This document shows positions 46,801-59,400 of a stretch of DNA of 64,000 nucleotides, one piece after another. The position numbers and the translations under genes are program-made. Origin of the DNA: Caprella mutica (taxonomy: Eukaryota > Arthropoda > Malacostraca > Amphipoda > Caprellidae); NCBI GenBank assembly GCA_947561585.1, contig CANNZV010002590.1, positions 28,097 through 92,096 on the forward strand, in the 5' to 3' direction. Every line of letters begins with the position of its first letter. Positions within the stretch are counted from its first letter, which is position 1. Below the pieces are notes generated by a model. It made no database searches. It saw only the letters and a list, made by a program, of their open reading frames with translations, and was not told the origin of the DNA.

Positions 46801-47095
46801 TGATTGGAGAAACATACACAAGTAGTTGATGTAACCTTGTTCTGTAGTTGTTTTAACCATTACATATAATTGGTTCAACCATCACGAGCAGTTTTGACTA
46901 TCACAGATAGTTGTTGTGACCAACGGGAATTAAAAATAATCAACTCACATATGTGTTGTTTTAACCAACGTCAATTTAACTCATATTAAATAGTACCTGC
47001 AACTCACCACGTAGGTAGGCGCACAGATAAACCATAAAATTTAGTCAAAACAAATCAAATATGATTTGATTCAACTAATCCTTTCTCTGTGTGTA

Positions 47096-47950
47096 AATAC
47101 TGATGACAGATTGTAACATCCTATCATTTTAATAGCTTATGTGCAACATAATTACTAATTATAAACTTAAATGTATAACACTGATATGAAACTTGTTAGA
47201 TAATCTTCATTCATATCACTCTTTTTATATATGTATTTGTTATGAACCCACTGAAAATATATGAAAGTATTTTAGCATACCTACCTTATAGGTATAAGTT
47301 AGTTACAGGATCTAGTAAGATGGTGCAATTCAACTAGGGATAAATTGTGAGTTAGTAATAGCAAGGTACCACATTTTCTAACATTAAAAAACTACTCTAT
47401 AGAAATATAATTATTTAGATGATAATTTAACTAGGTGTAAATGAAGCGGAGCATGGCGTCGTTTTGAATGGCGGTATAAAACTCGGATAGGTCATGTAAT
47501 TTACATGAATTAAATAAATATCTATAAATATATATTTTTTTTCAATACAGAAGAGTTCAATTGTATGGAATCCATAAAATTTGGAATGCATAAAATATGT
47601 TTTTATTATATCGTTTTTAACAAGTTTATTCTGCAAATATAAAAAAGAATCTTACTTCCTAATTTAAACAAACAATAAATAAACACAGCTATTAATCAAA
47701 GAAAGGGATTATAAAATAGTTCTTATATTATGTATTTCATAAATTTTGGTTTCTTCATTACATGTATTCCATGAAATTTGTATTTCATATAATTGGAACT
47801 CTACTATGTTTAACAATTTTTTCTTGCATCACTATTAATAATAATTTAGTCACCACTCAGAATATAATTTTCTTTGATTTGATAGAAAATAGAATAAGGG
47901 AAACTTACCTAATCTTCTTGTCGCTAGCCTCAAAAAATACATCCGAATTT
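47096..47950. other. no gene recognised
   Basis: A 76-codon plus-strand frame at 47762 has a hydrophobic start but runs into the neighbouring repeat arm; I do not regard it as a gene. Otherwise AT-rich. Confidence 0.4.
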
Positions 47951-47974
47951 CTTGAGCACGCCGCTCCTATCGCA

Positions 47975-48480
47975 TTTATCGAAAGCAATTGATCGAAAGG
48001 AAAATTGGTCCGAAAGGAAAATTGGTCCGAAAGGAAAATTGGTCCGAAAGGAAAATTGATTGAATGGAAAATTGATTGAATGGAAAATTGATCGAAAAGA
48101 AAATTGATCGAACAACAATTGATCGAATGGAGAATTGACCGAAACAAAATTGATCGAAATGATATTGGATCTATTTACACTAATTGACAATGATAACGAA
48201 AACCATGGGTTATCATAGAAACTAACTTGCAATATTTTACTGCTAGTAGATCTTGTTACCATGATTTATATATAATAATAATACTGGAAGAAGTAGCTTG
48301 ACATGTCCTTTAATATGTATTTGGGATTCGTACTAAGGCTAGAATTTTCTTTATATGTTACAAGATTAATTAAAGTCCCCAGCAATGGTAGGAAGGATAG
48401 GTTGGGATAGTGCGAAACTCGATGGACGGCCACCTTCTTGATCGAATGGAAAATTGATCGAATGGAAAATTGGTCGAATC
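47975..48480. mobile_element. foldback element, ATTGATCGAA-word family, copy 1 (damaged)
   Basis: Left arm 47985-48160 repeats GGAAAATTGATCGAA, with a subset reading GGAAAATTGGTCCGAAA. The right arm (48438-48480) is short. Interior 48160-48290 matches 60600-60725 in reverse (GGTAACAAGATCTACTAG and others). The right end runs straight into a different array, and clean termini are not visible. Confidence 0.7.
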
Positions 48481-48640
48481 AACAGGACACACTTAGGATC
48501 AACAGGACACACTTAATATCAACAGGACACACTTATGATCAACAGGACACACTTAATATCAACAGGACACACTTATGATCAACAGGACACAATAAGGATC
48601 AAGAGGACACACATAAGGATCAAGAGGACACACAAATAGC
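48478..48640. repeat. tandem array of ATCAACAGGACACACTTA
   Basis: About seven units of 19-20 bp, ATCAACAGGACACACTTA with small changes, decaying into ACAAGTAACGC and similar to about 48720. Abuts the ATTGATCGAA-word arm. Confidence 0.85.
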
Positions 48641-48944
48641 AACAAGTAACGCATTGGAATAGAGAAGACACATAGGAAAAGAGAACATGCATAGAAACAA
48701 GGAAACACCTGAAAACAATAAAACACACTTGATTTTGTCACAGATATATAGAAAGTAGAAATATTCTAGATAATTGATGTAGTTATCAATAGCTATAGAG
48801 TATAGATAGTAAGAAATTTTCTAATTTTTTCTCTCATATTTTAATATTTAATAGATTAATTAATATTAATAAATTTTAGGATATATAGCTTAAAAGAAAG
48901 ACGGTATCCAACATACAACCAAATGTCATAAAATTCATTGTCAG

Positions 48945-49030
48945 GTCCAGGTTTTCCACCCTTCTCTTGATGATGAATAGAAATCTTTCTATTCGAAAGC
49001 TTGAAACCTTAAAAAACCGTCAACGGAGAG
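48945..49030 (+). other. Penelope-type 3' tail remnant
   Basis: CTTGATGATG, a stem GAATAGAAA/TTTCTATTC, then GAAAGCTTGAAACC. Order and spacing match the tail of the Penelope-like element at 33195-33232. There is no RT sequence upstream, so this would be a strongly 5'-truncated copy or an independent stem motif. Confidence 0.4.
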
Positions 49031-49039
49031 TTTAAATAA

Positions 49040-50900
49040 CCTCTAATAATAATAATTTATATAATAATAAGTTTATTAATGATCTCACAAAAGTTTAAAC
49101 ACATAAAAAATAAAAATGAAAAACATAAAGAAAATGGAGATGACATTAAGCCTATAAGTTAGCCAAAATCTGGCTACCATAATTAAAAATGATTGCACAA
49201 ATTCTTATTAGTGTATACTGTATTGTGTGTCCATATATAAACGTATGAAAGATATACAAATAACTCACCTTAATATAAAACGAGAAAGAGGTGAAAATTT
49301 TAAACACCGGCAGGAATTTATAAAGCAGTCATGACTAAAAATTGAAATTATTCTGAGGAAGAAAATATAGCACCGTTTCCCTGCTGGCACGAGTGCTACT
49401 CTGAGTGCCAAAAGAGCCTGAGTGCTACATTTGCCGACCCTTGTCTTCAGCGTTTCTCTAAAAGTGGTCACCAGCTATAAGCAGTGACACTAAAAGACCG
49501 TACACACGTTGGGTTTTAAAGATTTTCACCCAAACTTTTTGCTAAGCTCTTCCTACCTAGAAAAAAAAGACATATTTATAATTTATTTTAGTTGGAATCC
49601 ATGATACCTGCAGGTATCATGGATACCAACTGAAATAAATAAAATTACTAACTAAATACAACAACAAAAACTATTTTCATTTGGTTTTCTTTTGTTCCGA
49701 ATAGAAGATAAATGCAGTAGATATTTTCAGAGAAAAGAAAGAAACAACGACTGGTAATGATTGTGAGGAAAATTAAAAAGAATTACCCGTAAATTCACGA
49801 TAAATATTAATTTGATATATATTTGTAAAGGTATATACAACATAAATTCCAAACGGCGTTTTTTTTTCTTGAATATCAATTTAAATAAAAGTTAACTAGC
49901 AATTATTAAATACTTTTTCTTACGTGGATCTGTCCGATAACTCGGAATTCACCCTATGATTACAACATTGAATTATAATGAAAATATATATGAAGTTATA
50001 TTATTAATTATTCCATAAAGTTACGAATTAACGATGTAGTAATGATTATTTCATTTTTATTGGTATCCATGATACCTTTATTTTATTTTTATTGGTAACC
50101 ACGATACCTGAAGGTATCATGGATACCAATAAAATATTATTGTTATATCTTTTTTATTTTTCTTATATGACAGAAGATATGTAACTGACCGATAATTCGT
50201 AACTTATCCTACAATTTATTTTGAAATAGTCGCTAAGTATAATTGATTCAATTTCATGTTTTTAAACTTCATTAGAGAAGGTTTAATCCAAAATTCCTTT
50301 TCTATTCAGTCAGATATTAATGAATTCATTGGATAAGAAAGCATAGATAGAATTAACTTACATTTCAGTCTTCACAAATTCTTTCATGCAATTCCGAAAA
50401 TTAGAAATAATAATTTTCTTAAATATGAAGGTTTTTTTCATATAAAATATCTCAAATGTTTTACATGTAATTCTGAAATGAATAAAATGGGTAATGCTGG
50501 TACATCGTTCATTACATATTACCAGTCAATTTCTTTTTTAATAATTATAAACAATGTATACATTCAAGAGGTTGTTTCAACCCTTCAATAAATAAACCTT
50601 TATCTTCAACTATTTGTGGTTGTTTTAACCCTTAAATATAATAATACTTTATTTACAACTATTGATGGTTGTTTTAACCCTTCAATATACGCTTTAATTA
50701 CAAATAATGATTTTTTTTTAATATATCAATTATGGAGTATAAATTTTAAGTTTCTCCCAAATCTATTTTCTCGTTTCAATATAAATCATCATTATAATTC
50801 TTATACTTTTTAACCCATCTGCATGAAGCATTTATAGTTAAATATTATAAATGTTGGTTTCTTCAGATCATATTTATATATTCTCATATAAAATTTACAC
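49040..50900. other. no gene; scattered element fragments
   Basis: Near 49375-49450 there is a possible hAT end (TTTGCCGACCCTTG). 49488-49560 is a half copy of the 10579 MITE. Palindromes GGTATCATGGATACC lie at 49600-49625 and 50083-50128. 50565-50690 is a three-unit AT-rich tandem repeat with GGTTGTTTTAACCCTT. No coding exon seen. Confidence 0.5.
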
Positions 50901-50902
50901 AG

Positions 50903-51058
50903 GGTAACGACTCCATTACCGACTGCTTACAGTTACCGTAAAGTGATTGTTACGTCATGATAGGTTAAACAAAATTTTCAACATTCATATTGGCTAATGA
51001 CTTATGTTAACGCTCCTTGTACGGTAACTGTGAGCATACGGCAATTGAGTAGTTACCC
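50903..51058. mobile_element. small palindromic MITE
   Basis: Inverted ends AGGGTAACGACTCCATTACC and (reversed) AGGGTAACTACTCAATTGCC, then CAGTTACCGTA on both arms. About 155 bp, no ORF. Confidence 0.75.
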
Positions 51059-51290
51059 TTTTACATGGAATATTAAATAGTCTCTATAATGACAATATGC
51101 AAGTGTCTTCTTATCTAAATGCCCATTATTTCTCTCCAACAGATGTTCCATCACACCTGTCTAATTTAGGCCATTTACTTGAAGACATTATGATAACTAA
51201 ATATGCATGAGCATTTCATCCAATTAAATTAATTATTGGCATTAAACCAGTCTGGAAATGATAATAAATGTCATTAACCCACCCAGGAAC

Positions 51291-52639
51291 GGTGCACGGC
51301 GAATTGCTACTAAGGGAATTGCCACTGGGTGAACTGCCCATGTGGGGGAATTGCCATTGGGTGAACTGCCACTGGGTGAAATGCCCATGTGGATGAATTG
51401 CCAATGTGGGTGAATTGCCACCGGGTGAACTGCCCATGAAGGTGAATTACAACTGGGTGAATTGTCACTGGGTGAACAACTCTCACTGACTGCATCACTA
51501 CGTAAACAAGATGAACAAAACACACACTCGCCCCGTCTGTTTAGGTGTACCTCCCCCCCCCCCCCCCTACCAATATAAGCGTGGACCGAGAATTGGGCCC
51601 GCCGACAGTTGGACCCAGGACAATTGAGCCCGCCGACAGTTGGGACCAGGACAGTTGGGCCCAGGACAATTAGGCCAACGACAATTGGGCCAACGACAAT
51701 TGGGTCCCCAAGACAATTAGGCCCCAAGACAATTATATTATTTACCCATTTTGTAAAGAGTCTACTGTATTAACTTACTTAAAGACCATTACTACTGTAA
51801 TAACTAGGTATACGATATTATGTGTTTTGTATAAAAATATAGTCTTGAGCATAATTATTAAATGAATAATATTCTTTATATGAGAAAATACTCTCGTTAT
51901 GAAAAAAAAAAATTAATAGAACATATTCTTTTCATGAATAAATACTATTATTCTTTTAAACTACTATAAGTTTTCTGTTCTGAGATGGGTCATATAAGAA
52001 ACAAATTTCATAGTTACAGTACCTCTATGAGTCTATATAGTAAACTCCTGTAAAGTGAATGAGTTAGGTTGTAACCAATAGAAAGTAAGAATGTAGCTAT
52101 TTTAGATGAAGAACAAAAGAAAATAAGATTGTGGGTATTTAAAGAAGGCCGTGGTCCACCAACACCTGCTGAAATTATTAGAATATACAAGTTGAATTAA
52201 GATTAATGCGAATTTGTTGAAACCTGTTCAGTGTCCAATAAAGAAAAGTTTTATAAATTAGGATAGAGATTTGATGGGTAGAGATAGCATGAATAAGGAC
52301 ATATTGAGAGGAACTTTATCACTGTACATTTTCAAGGGTTTAACAGTATAAGGTATCATCGGCACGTACAGGTATACAATTCACCCAGTGACAATTCACC
52401 CAGTGTCAATTTACCAAGTGAAAATCCACCCAGTGACAATTCACCCAGGGACAATTCACCCAGTGACAATTCACCCAGTGTCAATTTACCCAGTGGCAAT
52501 TCACCCACATGGGCAGTTCCCCCGGTGGCAATTCTCCCACATGGGCAATTCACCCAGTGGCAATTCCCCCACATGGGTAGTTCACCCAATGGCAATTCCC
52601 CCAAATGGGCAGTTCCCCCAGTGGCAACTCCCCTAGAAC
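51291..52639. mobile_element. foldback element, CTGCCCATGTGGG-word family
   Basis: 1349 bp. The left arm (51303-51480) repeats GAACTGCCCATGTGG and GAATTGCCACTGGGT; the right arm (52376-52625) is the same vocabulary reversed. Ends GGTGCACGG (left) and GTTCTAGGG (right, read inward). The exact 9-bp duplication CCCAGGAAC lies at 51282-51290 and 52640-52648, tying the two distant arms into one element. The interior contains a second, one-sided array (51594-51735) and no ORF. Confidence 0.85.
51594..51735. repeat. array of GACAATTGGGCC words
   Basis: About nine units of 14-17 bp such as GGACAATTGGGCCCA and GCCGACAGTTGG. It follows a 16-base C run at 51547. It may be the single surviving arm of another foldback family nested in the 51.3-kb element. 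Confidence 0.75.
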
Positions 52640-52734
52640 CCCAGGAACACTGGTCTGCCAATGGACAACTGAACATGCATAGGTTTATTATGTAAATAAC
52701 TGAATGCAATGCTATACCAAAAGAAGCGTCTCAT

Positions 52735-52795
52735 GGTACATTTATCTTGCTATTGGTACCAGTTGGTACATTTATCTTGCTATTGGTACAATTTG
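52735..52795. repeat. short tandem duplication
   Basis: TTTATCTTGCTATTGGTAC occurs twice, 28 bp apart. Minor. Confidence 0.6.
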
Positions 52796-53392
52796 TTCCC
52801 AGGTTCTGGAAATTAGTAAGGGTGGTGACAGCACAGCAGTCTAGTCTCAGTACATCCCAGTTATTAGAAGGTGTCTGATTTCTCTCCAATTTTTTCCTTG
52901 ATATAAGAAGGTAAATAGGCTAGGAATTTAATATTTGAGAGTGTTTTTGTGAAATGATATTTAATTCTTAGATTTTTTGGTGTTATTTTTAATTAATTAT
53001 TATTGTTGATTATTTATTTTATATTAATATTTTAAACTGAATTATTTTATTTTGGTGTTAATTTCTTTAGTGAAATAGAATTATGTTAAAGTAATCTAAT
53101 ATAAATTTTATTTCAGAGAAACTGTTGCAAATAGAAAATTTCCGTGACAAGTTTCATCAACTTTCAATATTTTGTTGTTATTTTTCAATAAAAATTTCTA
53201 TATAAGTTAAACATTTCATTTACATTAAATGTAATTTTTCTAACATATTTTCATTGTTTTTTTTTTTACTTTTTCATTAATTATCGTGTATAGTTATCAT
53301 TAATTTCCATATTTGTCTTCAAGAGGCGTAAGTTGATCATTGCTCTTCTAAAATATGAATTCTTTTTTCAGAATATCGCAACCAGTTTCAAA

Positions 53393-53434
53393 ATGAGGAA
53401 CCTTATTGTACTAGTTCTTCTTCTACAGAGTTTG
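53393..53434 (+). CDS. secreted protein exon 1
   Basis: Start codon plus the hydrophobic core of the signal peptide, 14 codons. Donor GTAAGT. An acceptor-like TTTTTTCAG at 53363-53371 suggests an upstream untranslated exon. Confidence 0.75.
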
Positions 53435-56400
53435 GTAAGTGTAATCTATCTTCTGGATTTTAATTTCTTTTCACTTTTTGTATATGTGGTTCATTCCGAA
53501 ATTGAAATAAGGTAAAAAGCATATCAAAATTTTGTGAGGAGTTTGTCTCCCAAAAAATTATTTTTCACGGAAAATGGAATTTGAGTAAAAAGATAATTGA
53601 GTGGAAATTTTGCAGGTTTCACCAGCTAGAGCATCTCTCAGTGGTCAAACAACTCAAAAGGTGAGTAATAGTAATTAAAATACTTACGGTGAAATTTTGA
53701 TATTCTACCTTTCTTTCATGATTAACTTCGTGCATTTGCAAAATTTTCGCAGGTTTATTTGGTAAGTGAAGCAGATTCTGAATCAGGCCCAACAATTTCT
53801 TGCTTCCCATATTCCATCAAACCTGAAAACTCTGAAAAGATCTACGTGAAATATGTCCTCGATATTACTGAAGACGAGTCCAGTTTTGTGAATTGGGACT
53901 CTCATCCGAATATAAACACTTTCGGCGAATGTGCTTCGGAGGCAGCTGAATCAAGTAAATTATAATTGTAAATCTCTATACAGCATTACTTATTCATAGC
54001 TGTATTAGGATTTCAAACACTTTCTAGGATGCATAGAAAGTTTCTAACAATATTAGTTGTTAGAAATGTTTGAACAATTTCATCCTGTACAATTTATCAA
54101 ATCTGCTTGCAAGTCATATCAGACTGCCTTAATCCTGCAATTATGTTTTATATGCTCATCAAATTGTGATCTTTTCTTTCGTGGACTCAATATGAACATT
54201 ACATTATCAAATGCTATAATATAAACAATCTGAAAAGAACCTTTTCTCAATTTCACACACATTTTTTTACTTTACTCGGAAAGTGGGTGCTACCATCAGT
54301 CATGATAAGCCAATCTGAAATTTCTAAAGGTTTTTGTCCCATGTCGATCCCCTTTCTAAGCAAAGATAATACATACTACGATAAAATACACCACCATCTA
54401 CAATTTCTGTTTTAAAAGTGCGTTGTACGTGGCGCCATCTGGTTTCAAAAGCGGGAAACAGAATTGAAATATTGTAAGGACAATCGAGGTATGTTGTGTG
54501 CGTGACGTAATAACAGCAACACTCTGAAATCGTATTTAAAACAATTGAAGAAGGTAAATTTGTAAAAAACTATTTATTGATTGGTATAATATAATAAATT
54601 ATATATTTAATGAATTATTTAACCTGCTAAACCCCTAATTTTATCTTTAAATGTGTTCCCTTGCTTACGTCACTTCACAAATCACTCAATTGTTTCTACC
54701 TTGAATATTAGTATTCCTACTAGGATAGGTACTAAAGAGTAAAACTTTGTGAGCTGTTGTCACAAATCGAGTGATTTGTGACCGTGACGTCAACAAGGCA
54801 ACATACATAAATAGAAAATTTAGGTTAAGCCAGGGTACAGGAACATAACGGGTATAGTATAACTAGTAGACGACGCAAAAATATGACGTTACCAAAACAA
54901 CATATTTCTTGTTTGTGACCGACCGGCTCATAATTATTCGCATTTGCATGTTAATATCGAGAAGTTTAAAGTTTTTTTATAAGGGTTTCGTGTGAAAGAA
55001 AAGCAAAAATGGCGATTGAACCACAAAGTTGAATATATAGATATAATTCAGGTGTGTTTTTATCGTTCATTCCCTTCACTAAACTATAAAAAAGGGTCAG
55101 TTAATTAGTGCTAGTTAACTGCTAAACCTTTTTTCCTATGAATGACAATCAAGGAATAAAAAAATTGAAATACAATTCAACCAATGCCTAGTTAGTAATT
55201 GATAAGAAAAATATTAAATTTTGAAGTGACTAAGTTTAAGTAGGTTGTCCCATGTTTCAAAATGTGGTCAGAGTCGCCATTTCCGGCAAAGCCGTGGTCA
55301 CGTCAGACTAGATTCGATGAGCTGATTACCATACCCGTTATGTTTCTGTACCCTGATGTGACTAACATGAATGGATTTATCATTATTTTTTATAAGGAAA
55401 TTAAATAAACAGTTTTCATAATGTTACGTTCTTCAACTGTTTTAAATATGCTTTTAGAGTGGTAAAACAAATATCGATTGTCCTTACTACATTTCAATTC
55501 AATTTCCCGCTTTCGAATCTAGGTGGTAGAGCAAATGCTTTTGAAATAAAAATGGTCAAGAGTAGTGTATATTATTGCAGTATAATATCTTTTTTGTAAG
55601 TGTTGGGTCTGTTGCAACTAAGGTTTTGACTTTAAACATTGAAATTATATCAACTGAGCTAACATGACCATGAAACTTAATAGAAGATATAGTTTAATTT
55701 TACCATAAATTATAAATTTGTTAGTTTCTACTCCAAACTTTTCAGAAACCTTTTCATTTTAGATGACGCGATGTTCTTCTTTGACGAAGATACGTGCGAG
55801 ACGAGTAACCAGGGCTATGAACGCACGGAAAAATCTTGCGAATCTGTATCGGCTAAAGTGGTGTACTTGTTGAAAGGATACGAACTACCAACTGACGGTA
55901 ATTGCTATAACAACAAATTGAATAGTGAATTGGAAACTGCAATTCAGTTACATTATTAACAAGTATACCTTGTTTATCAGTGTCAAGTTGATATGATTAT
56001 ATAATCTTAAGCTCCCAGGGGCTCTATCCTGAAGCTGTCTTTGGTGAAAGGTATGGAGTCCCTTGGGCACCGATATGTTCTAATTTGAATTATTTTTTTT
56101 TAACTTTTACCATGTTTATCATTTTATGAACGCTACTTGCAGCTTAGAGGATAGGTAGGCTTCATTCACTATCAGATCTTCATTTTCCTCTTCCATCCTT
56201 GAGTGCAGCCTCGGTGATTGTGTCTCTTTTCGTCACATCTATTGATAAGTGACTGCATGCATGGAATAGCTCTTCTGCATTCATGAGCATTATTTTTCGT
56301 TGTTGTGTATCCTTCCCTACTCTCGGGGAGCCAGTGTCGACTGAGTGAACGCACCCCGGGAGTATCCACCCGAGGTACGTGTGGGGGGTGTGGACCTAGA

Positions 56401-59400
56401 TGAATGACTTCCTGAGGTTGGTCCACAGGTGCTCCAGTGAGTGTGTGTTGTGTCTGATCCGATGTTGTTGTTGATGTCATGTTGTGTGAGGGATGACAGT
56501 TTTTACACCACCATCTCTGTGGGATGTGTCTGTGTAGGTGAACCCCAGAGCAGTGTGTATTGTTGTGTGTCAAACTGCTACAGCCCAAACACTGAATTCC
56601 ACCTTTTCAACGAGTCCAATGAAGACTGCATGCACGTTGGACACGTGAACGGGCCAAAATTGGGCTGAATGTCAACAGAGAGTAGGACTAGTAAAATACA
56701 CTCTGGGGCTGTGTGTGTGTGTGTGCGCGCGCAAGCGAGTGTGGACAAAGGGTGCCAAAAAACATTCATGCTTTAATTAATAATATACCTATGCAGGATG
56801 TCAGACAGATGCTGGTTTTATAGCCAATGGAGAGAAAGTTAATGCAACAATACCGTGTGGAGTTGAAGGGAGATATACATGCCAAGATTCAGTACTCAAA
56901 ATAGGTACGACCAGAAATATGTCACAAGGTGAATGTAGCAATCAATACTCGGACACTAAAAGTACTCTGAAAATGGGCACCATAAACCAATCTGATCTAC
57001 AGAAATTGGGTATCCGGCGGTTTTTCCGAAAAGGAATTTGACGAAACCAAATTCTCCGAAAACTAATTCGCCGAACCGGATTGGATTCTCCGAATACGAA
57101 TTCGCTGAAACCCAAATTGGTCGAAAACGGATTCGCCGAAGTGAAGATTCGTCGAAAGCCAAATTTGCAGAAAAACAAATTTACCGAAAGACTTATTTAA
57201 AACAGAATGTAAAATTACACGAAAGTTACAGAAAAGAAACGAAACAACAAAATCATAACCTTTAGTTAGACTAAATGATCCTTTAATCTTTGTACCACTA
57301 AAGGATTAGTGGACTAAATGATAAAACTTTTCTTATTTTGAAGACGTTCAAGCTTTATTCAGTCAGAATCAGTCAGTCAGCTATGGGAGCATGTTGCATT
57401 GCTTTCATTTGAGAGTTTGGTTGTTTTTAGATTGTGTGTTTCTAGAGTGTTTATTTTTTTTGTGAATATTCCATGTTTACTGCATATGCATATATTTCAT
57501 TCAGTTGTTAATAGTATACCATACAGAAAGTGTTTTGTGGCTCACATTATTAATATTTATTCCATTTATTGCGTTTAAAATATAAAATTGTTAGTATTAA
57601 ATAATATAACTATTAGATATGTTTATATCTTCCCAATATACTACCTCTGGCTTCAACTATAATGTCACTTGCATGAATAAATTTGTTTCAGGTAAAAAGA
57701 TTGATTTTTATCAACACTTTTTAGTAATGCCATATACATATTAATATTTAATATACACAGTTAGATATATGAATTTAGCAAAATGATACCGAATTAGCGG
57801 GATACAAATTTGTATGGCAATAGTAATGTCAAACTCATATAAGAAATTTTTTTTTTATGCATAAGATATAATAATCAGAACTACAAAGTCCAACAGAATG
57901 TTATTTTTGAATATATTAAATTTGATTTTCGGCAAATTCGTCTTTCGGAAAATTTGTCTTCCGGCAAATCCGTTTTCAGCCAATTTGGGATTCGGAAAAA
58001 AACGTATTTGGAAAAACCGTTTCAGCGAATTAGTTTTCGGCTAATTTGGTTTCGGCCAATTCTTTTTCGGAAAATCAGCCTAGACCCCAGAAATTGATAT
58101 GTGTTAACATTCACTTTCCGAGTACTATTAATTTCTGATTCGACTTTGTTTTAGTGCAAGTATTTGTTGCACAGTCGTTGATATTACAAAATAAGAACAG
58201 TTAAATAAAATTCTGTGTAGAGAAGTTGTTAGCATTATTTAAGTATATGTATAAACAGTTTGTAGACCCATGAAGCATTGCTAAAACATACAAGATATGA
58301 CTGTAGTTGTAAATCACTACATTTATTAATGATATAAGCGTCAACTTTCAATTCATTGAGTGAGGTTAAGAAAGCTTTGTGTTGAACAATTGTCATTTTG
58401 AACATTGAATCTATCATCAAACTCTCTATTTATTTTTTTGCTGTTCTGAAATTTCCATATTTATCAATAGCTGATCTTCATTGTTTTTATCAGAACGTCT
58501 ACTACCAAGTGGCAGATACACATATCATTTGGAAAATGAGCAATACCTACCGTCTGCAAGTGGCTGTATTTTCAATATGTTTGAGGCATCTGAAGCAAGC
58601 TACTCAGGGCAAAAAGAGCGATGTGCAATATCTGGACTCGTGCCATGTAGACCTGGAAACGGAGTTAGTGATGATTCTTTCCAAGAGGAAATGAGAAGTA
58701 AGTGGTAACATCCCTCTCTAACTTAATAGAATTTTTAGAGTTCTAATAGTAATTGCTCGAAAAAATATTTGCTCGAATGGACAATTGCTCGAATGAACAT
58801 TTGCTCGAATGAACAATTGCTCGAATGAATAATTGCTCAAAAAACAATTGCTCGAATTATGAAATTGCTCACAGTTTTAGAATTTATAAAAGTCGTTATT
58901 AATGAAGTGGAGCAGCACCTAACCGTCCTTCTTTCTTCTTAGTAATTGATAATAATCTTTTCAAATTTTTCATAACCATTTTGTATTAATCATTATATAA
59001 CTGATTTTAAATGTTACTTTTTCTGTTTTATTTTTATTTTTTCCTAGAGACCAGTTTGTGTCATTTCGTTTGTAAATTGCGAATGGGTATCATGTGGTTT
59101 AGTGGTACCATTCATGTTTTTTTTTATCATAAAACCCGAATAATTTTGTAGATTAATTTTCAACTAGCCTAGATGTATTGTGGCACTTCAATAGGTGAAT
59201 TAACTCAATTTTATGTCAGAGTATTTTTTTGATTTCGAAAGTAAAGTTTCAATATATTTACGAATACTATTTATTTAATGGTTTTGTTGATCCAGTAGGT
59301 CTTCTCTATATAATGAACTTCAACAAGTTCACTATATAGAGTTTACTCTACTATAGAGGATTTAAGAGATGTATAGAAAACTGCCCTTATCGTGGCAGAC

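Larger units (their letters stand above)
43170..47093. mobile_element. 4-kb non-coding TA-inserted element, copy B
   Basis: 3924 bp, reversed relative to copy A and colinear over its entire length, including the two subterminal arrays, the palindromic MITE and the GGTCATGAGCCCCCC foldback insertion. TA flanks both ends (43168-43169, 47094-47095). Ends CACAGAGAAAAAAG and (reversed) CACACAGAGAAAGG. No coding content. Confidence 0.88.

Noticed and set aside
43170..47093. Copies A/B as LTRs of one giant retroelement spanning 14.7-47.1 kb
   Set aside because: They are in inverted, not direct, orientation, each has its own TA flanks, and each is an insertion by itself.
48478..48640. Regular 20-bp array as a CRISPR
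   Set aside because: No spacers of defined length; plain tandem repeat in a eukaryotic setting.
51216..52709. Long frames over 51242-51727, 52356-52709 and 52388-52636
   Set aside because: Low-complexity translations of the foldback arms and of the GACAATTGGGCC array.
57038..57265. Frames rich in RRIxF/ NSPK strings over 56942-57265
   Set aside because: Products of the CCGAAAACTAATTCG word array in the foldback arm.
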